A DNA stretch of 64,000 nt from Saprospiraceae bacterium (GTDB lineage Bacteria > Bacteroidota > Bacteroidia > Chitinophagales > Saprospiraceae), in assembly GCA_013001595.1 (NCBI GenBank), contig JABDMH010000152.1, positions 1 through 64,000 of the forward strand, in the 5' to 3' direction. The translations under genes and the position numbers were made by a program. Shown piece after piece: positions 62,173 through 64,000 of this stretch. The stretch's first letter is position 1. The number at the start of each line of letters is the position of its first letter. Under the pieces are notes generated by a model. That model had not been told where the DNA came from, did no database searches, and saw nothing but the letters and a program-made list of their open reading frames with translations.

Positions 62173-64000
62173 ATGATAGCTGAAAACCAGTCCAAAATCA
62201 AGACTTCAGATGCATTCCAAAGAGCTTATGATAGCCTCAATACTGCCCAAAAAGAAGCCGTTGAAGCAATAGATGGCCCTTTGCTTGTCGTGGCTGGTCC
62301 CGGCACCGGTAAAACCCAGATTCTTGCTTTACGCATTGGTAATATTTTAGCCAAAACCGATACACAACCCGGTAATATACTCTGCCTTACTTATACAGAT
62401 GCAGGTGCTGTGGCCATGCGGGCACGATTGCTAAAGTTCATTGGTCCCGATGCATATCGAGTGCAGGTACATACCTATCACTCTTTTTGCAATAAAGTGA
62501 TCCAAGAAGACCAAGATGTGTTTTCAGAGTATCTAGAGCTTCATCACATCACCGATCTGGAAAAAGCACAGATGCTCCGAGGCTTCATCGATCGGTTGGA
62601 CCATACGAACCCATTGAAACGACTAAGGGGAAACATGTATGCGGAGGCCAACCGCATGGATGATCTCTTTTCCCTAATGAAACGGGAGTCCTGGCGCCCA
62701 GAATTTCTGTTGGAGGCCATTGAGAAGGAATATAACAGCATCGAAAAGGATCCTGACAATTACTATAAAATAACACGCCAAGCATATAAGGTAGGTGACA
62801 AAAAACCCAACTACCATAAGAAAATGAAGCAAATGCAATTGCTTGCTGCTGCGGTGGAAGCTTTTGTGCCATTTCAAGAAATGATGCATGAGGCAGGAAG
62901 GTATGATTTTGACGATATGATCCACTGGGTCAAAACCATGTTTCAAGAAGATGAAGGATTTAAATCACAATACCAAGAACGTTTTCTCTACGTCCTGGTC
63001 GATGAATATCAAGATACCAATGGTGCTCAGAATGAAATCATCAAACTGCTCTGTGACTTTTGGGAAAGGCCCAACCTATTTGTGGTTGGGGATGATGACC
63101 AGGCCATTTTTCGGTTTCAAGGAGCCAACATCTCAAATCTCATCAACCTATATCGATCTTACGACCCCAAGGTGGTAGTACTTACCGAAAACTATCGGTC
63201 TACTCAAGTCATCCTAGATCATTCGGGTGCATTGATCAAGAACAATGCGGAACGCATTACCTCACAGATACCGGGCATCGAAAAGAAACTAATTGCTCAG
63301 TCCCGAATTGAAGCTGTTCATCCATCTATTCGCAAATATCAAAACGTGGTTCAAGAAGAGGCGGCTTTATTTGAGACGCTCAAGCACTTTCATCAAAGGA
63401 AAGTGCCACTGAATGAGATTGCAGTAATCTATCGGAAACACAGTCATGCCAGCAATCTGGTCAAGGCACTTAGTCAAGAGGGCATACCGTTGAGCATCAA
63501 GCAGCGGATCGACATTTTGAGCGAGCCCCTGGTACAGAACATCGAAAAGATTTTGACCTACCTGCACAATCAGTACGAGAGACCAGGCAGTGAAGAAAGT
63601 CTTTTATTTGAAATGATGCACTATCGCTTCTTTGATCTTCAGCCTGTTGATGTAGCAAAGTTGGCAACGTACTGCTGGGAAAATCGCAGCATGCGCAAAT
63701 TGAGGTATGCAATCCAAGATGAGAACCTACTGACAGATTTATCTCTTAAAGATCCTGATTCTTTTCTGACATTCGGAGCGCTCTTGACCGATTTAGAAAA
63801 GAGTATTCCACATGTGACCCTCCAGGTATTGTTTGAGCGGGTGTTGAAAAAAGCCAATGTCTTCAGGGAAATTATGTCTGGTAACCACCGGACCTATCAA
63901 ATACAAGTGATTGGTACTCTTTTCAATCATCTAAAAGCTGAATGCCAGCGCAATCCAGATCTCGATTTGGAAACCTTTCTTGATATACTCGTTCAAATGC
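62173..64000 (+). CDS. UvrD/Rep-type ATP-dependent DNA helicase (partial)
   Basis: The frame runs open from ATG 62173 to the window edge (609 codons). LNTAQKEAVEAIDGPLLVVA and GPGTGKTQILALRIGNIL hold the Q motif and Walker A. ILCLTYTDAGAVAMRARL is motif Ia, VLVDEYQDTNGAQNEII is motif II, FVVGDDDQAIFRFQGAN is motif III and LTENYRSTQVILDHS is motif IV. This is superfamily 1A, 3'-5' polarity. A long insertion (NYHKKMKQMQLLAAA) before motif II is like larger UvrD homologues that end in a PD-(D/E)XK nuclease; the C-terminus is not visible. TACCTTTG ends 5 bp before the ATG. Confidence 0.93.
   Translation, partial: MIAENQSKIKTSDAFQRAYDSLNTAQKEAVEAIDGPLLVVAGPGTGKTQILALRIGNILAKTDTQPGNILCLTYTDAGAVAMRARLLKFIGPDAYRVQVHTYHSFCNKVIQEDQDVFSEYLELHHITDLEKAQMLRGFIDRLDHTNPLKRLRGNMYAEANRMDDLFSLMKRESWRPEFLLEAIEKEYNSIEKDPDNYYKITRQAYKVGDKKPNYHKKMKQMQLLAAAVEAFVPFQEMMHEAGRYDFDDMIHWVKTMFQEDEGFKSQYQERFLYVLVDEYQDTNGAQNEIIKLLCDFWERPNLFVVGDDDQAIFRFQGANISNLINLYRSYDPKVVVLTENYRSTQVILDHSGALIKNNAERITSQIPGIEKKLIAQSRIEAVHPSIRKYQNVVQEEAALFETLKHFHQRKVPLNEIAVIYRKHSHASNLVKALSQEGIPLSIKQRIDILSEPLVQNIEKILTYLHNQYERPGSEESLLFEMMHYRFFDLQPVDVAKLATYCWENRSMRKLRYAIQDENLLTDLSLKDPDSFLTFGALLTDLEKSIPHVTLQVLFERVLKKANVFREIMSGNHRTYQIQVIGTLFNHLKAECQRNPDLDLETFLDILVQM

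Noticed and set aside
1-64000. Mobile element, prophage or CRISPR array
   Set aside because: No transposase, integrase, phage structural gene, long terminal inverted repeat or regularly spaced repeat was found; gene content is core throughout.

Overview
The window looks like an ordinary stretch of chromosome from a Bacteroidota bacterium. I infer a Saprospiria/Chitinophagia-like lineage, but the sequence does not prove it. The evidence is phylum-typical families (DUF4270, DUF4290, DUF2480, DUF6427, the Bat aerotolerance operon, YfhO), a type IX secretion C-terminal sorting domain, a one-subunit type-B succinate dehydrogenase anchor, and many promoters of the Bacteroidota form TTTG-N20-TAnnTTTG. 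By eye the base composition is uniform, in the mid-40s percent GC. I see no insertion sequence, prophage, CRISPR array or rRNA. Almost every gene is a recognisable core or phylum-conserved gene.

Layout. 1-450: tail of an M28 peptidase, then tRNA-Val(TAC) with its terminator. 0.45-7.3 kb: YfhO membrane protein, then an SOS-like locus (short DnaE polymerase reading leftward; GxxExxY nuclease-fold protein and XRE/S24 LexA-like regulator reading rightward). 7.4-10.4 kb: NTF2-like protein, scpB, DUF2480, lytic transglycosylase. 10.4-14.1 kb: DsbD with a doubled N-terminal domain, and DUF6427. 14.5-19.8 kb: polyprenyl synthase facing a leftward operon GT5 half-domain, DUF4270, DUF4290, murA. 19.9-23.9 kb: DUF819 protein, RNase R and an unknown gene. 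24.0-27.5 kb: sdhCAB with a very clear promoter, followed by a 300-bp gap holding two perfect palindromes. 27.8-29.3 kb: asnS. 29.3-37.1 kb: an eight-gene moxR-bat operon. 37.3-41.1 kb: small conserved genes, a phosphopantetheinyl transferase and hldD. 41.1-48.3 kb: gcvP, metK, FAH-family enzyme, trpS, ridA, rpmF, yceD. 48.6-55.2 kb: tatA, a T9SS cargo protein, an MsbA-type exporter, pyrH, and the rplM-rpsI-rpsB-tsf operon. 55.6-59.1 kb: mevalonate-pathway genes (type 2 IPP isomerase, HMG-CoA reductase, GHMP kinase). 59.2-64.0 kb: nfu, suhB-like phosphatase, ABC permease and a UvrD-type helicase that runs off the end.

The genes fall into envelope (murA, hldD, polyprenyl synthase, lytic transglycosylase, MsbA-like exporter, Tat, DsbD), respiration, translation, isoprenoid and stress/DNA-repair groups. 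I did not find a wholly new multi-gene system. The most interesting points are the control DNA around the SOS-like locus, the mevalonate genes, the 3' side of sdhB and the tsf-pyrH junction; the tandem DsbD sensor domains; the enlarged bat operon with a glutamine-rich BatC; and a DnaE with a decayed PHP site and no visible Y-family partner. All functions are read from sequence motifs and remembered family features; no search was run.
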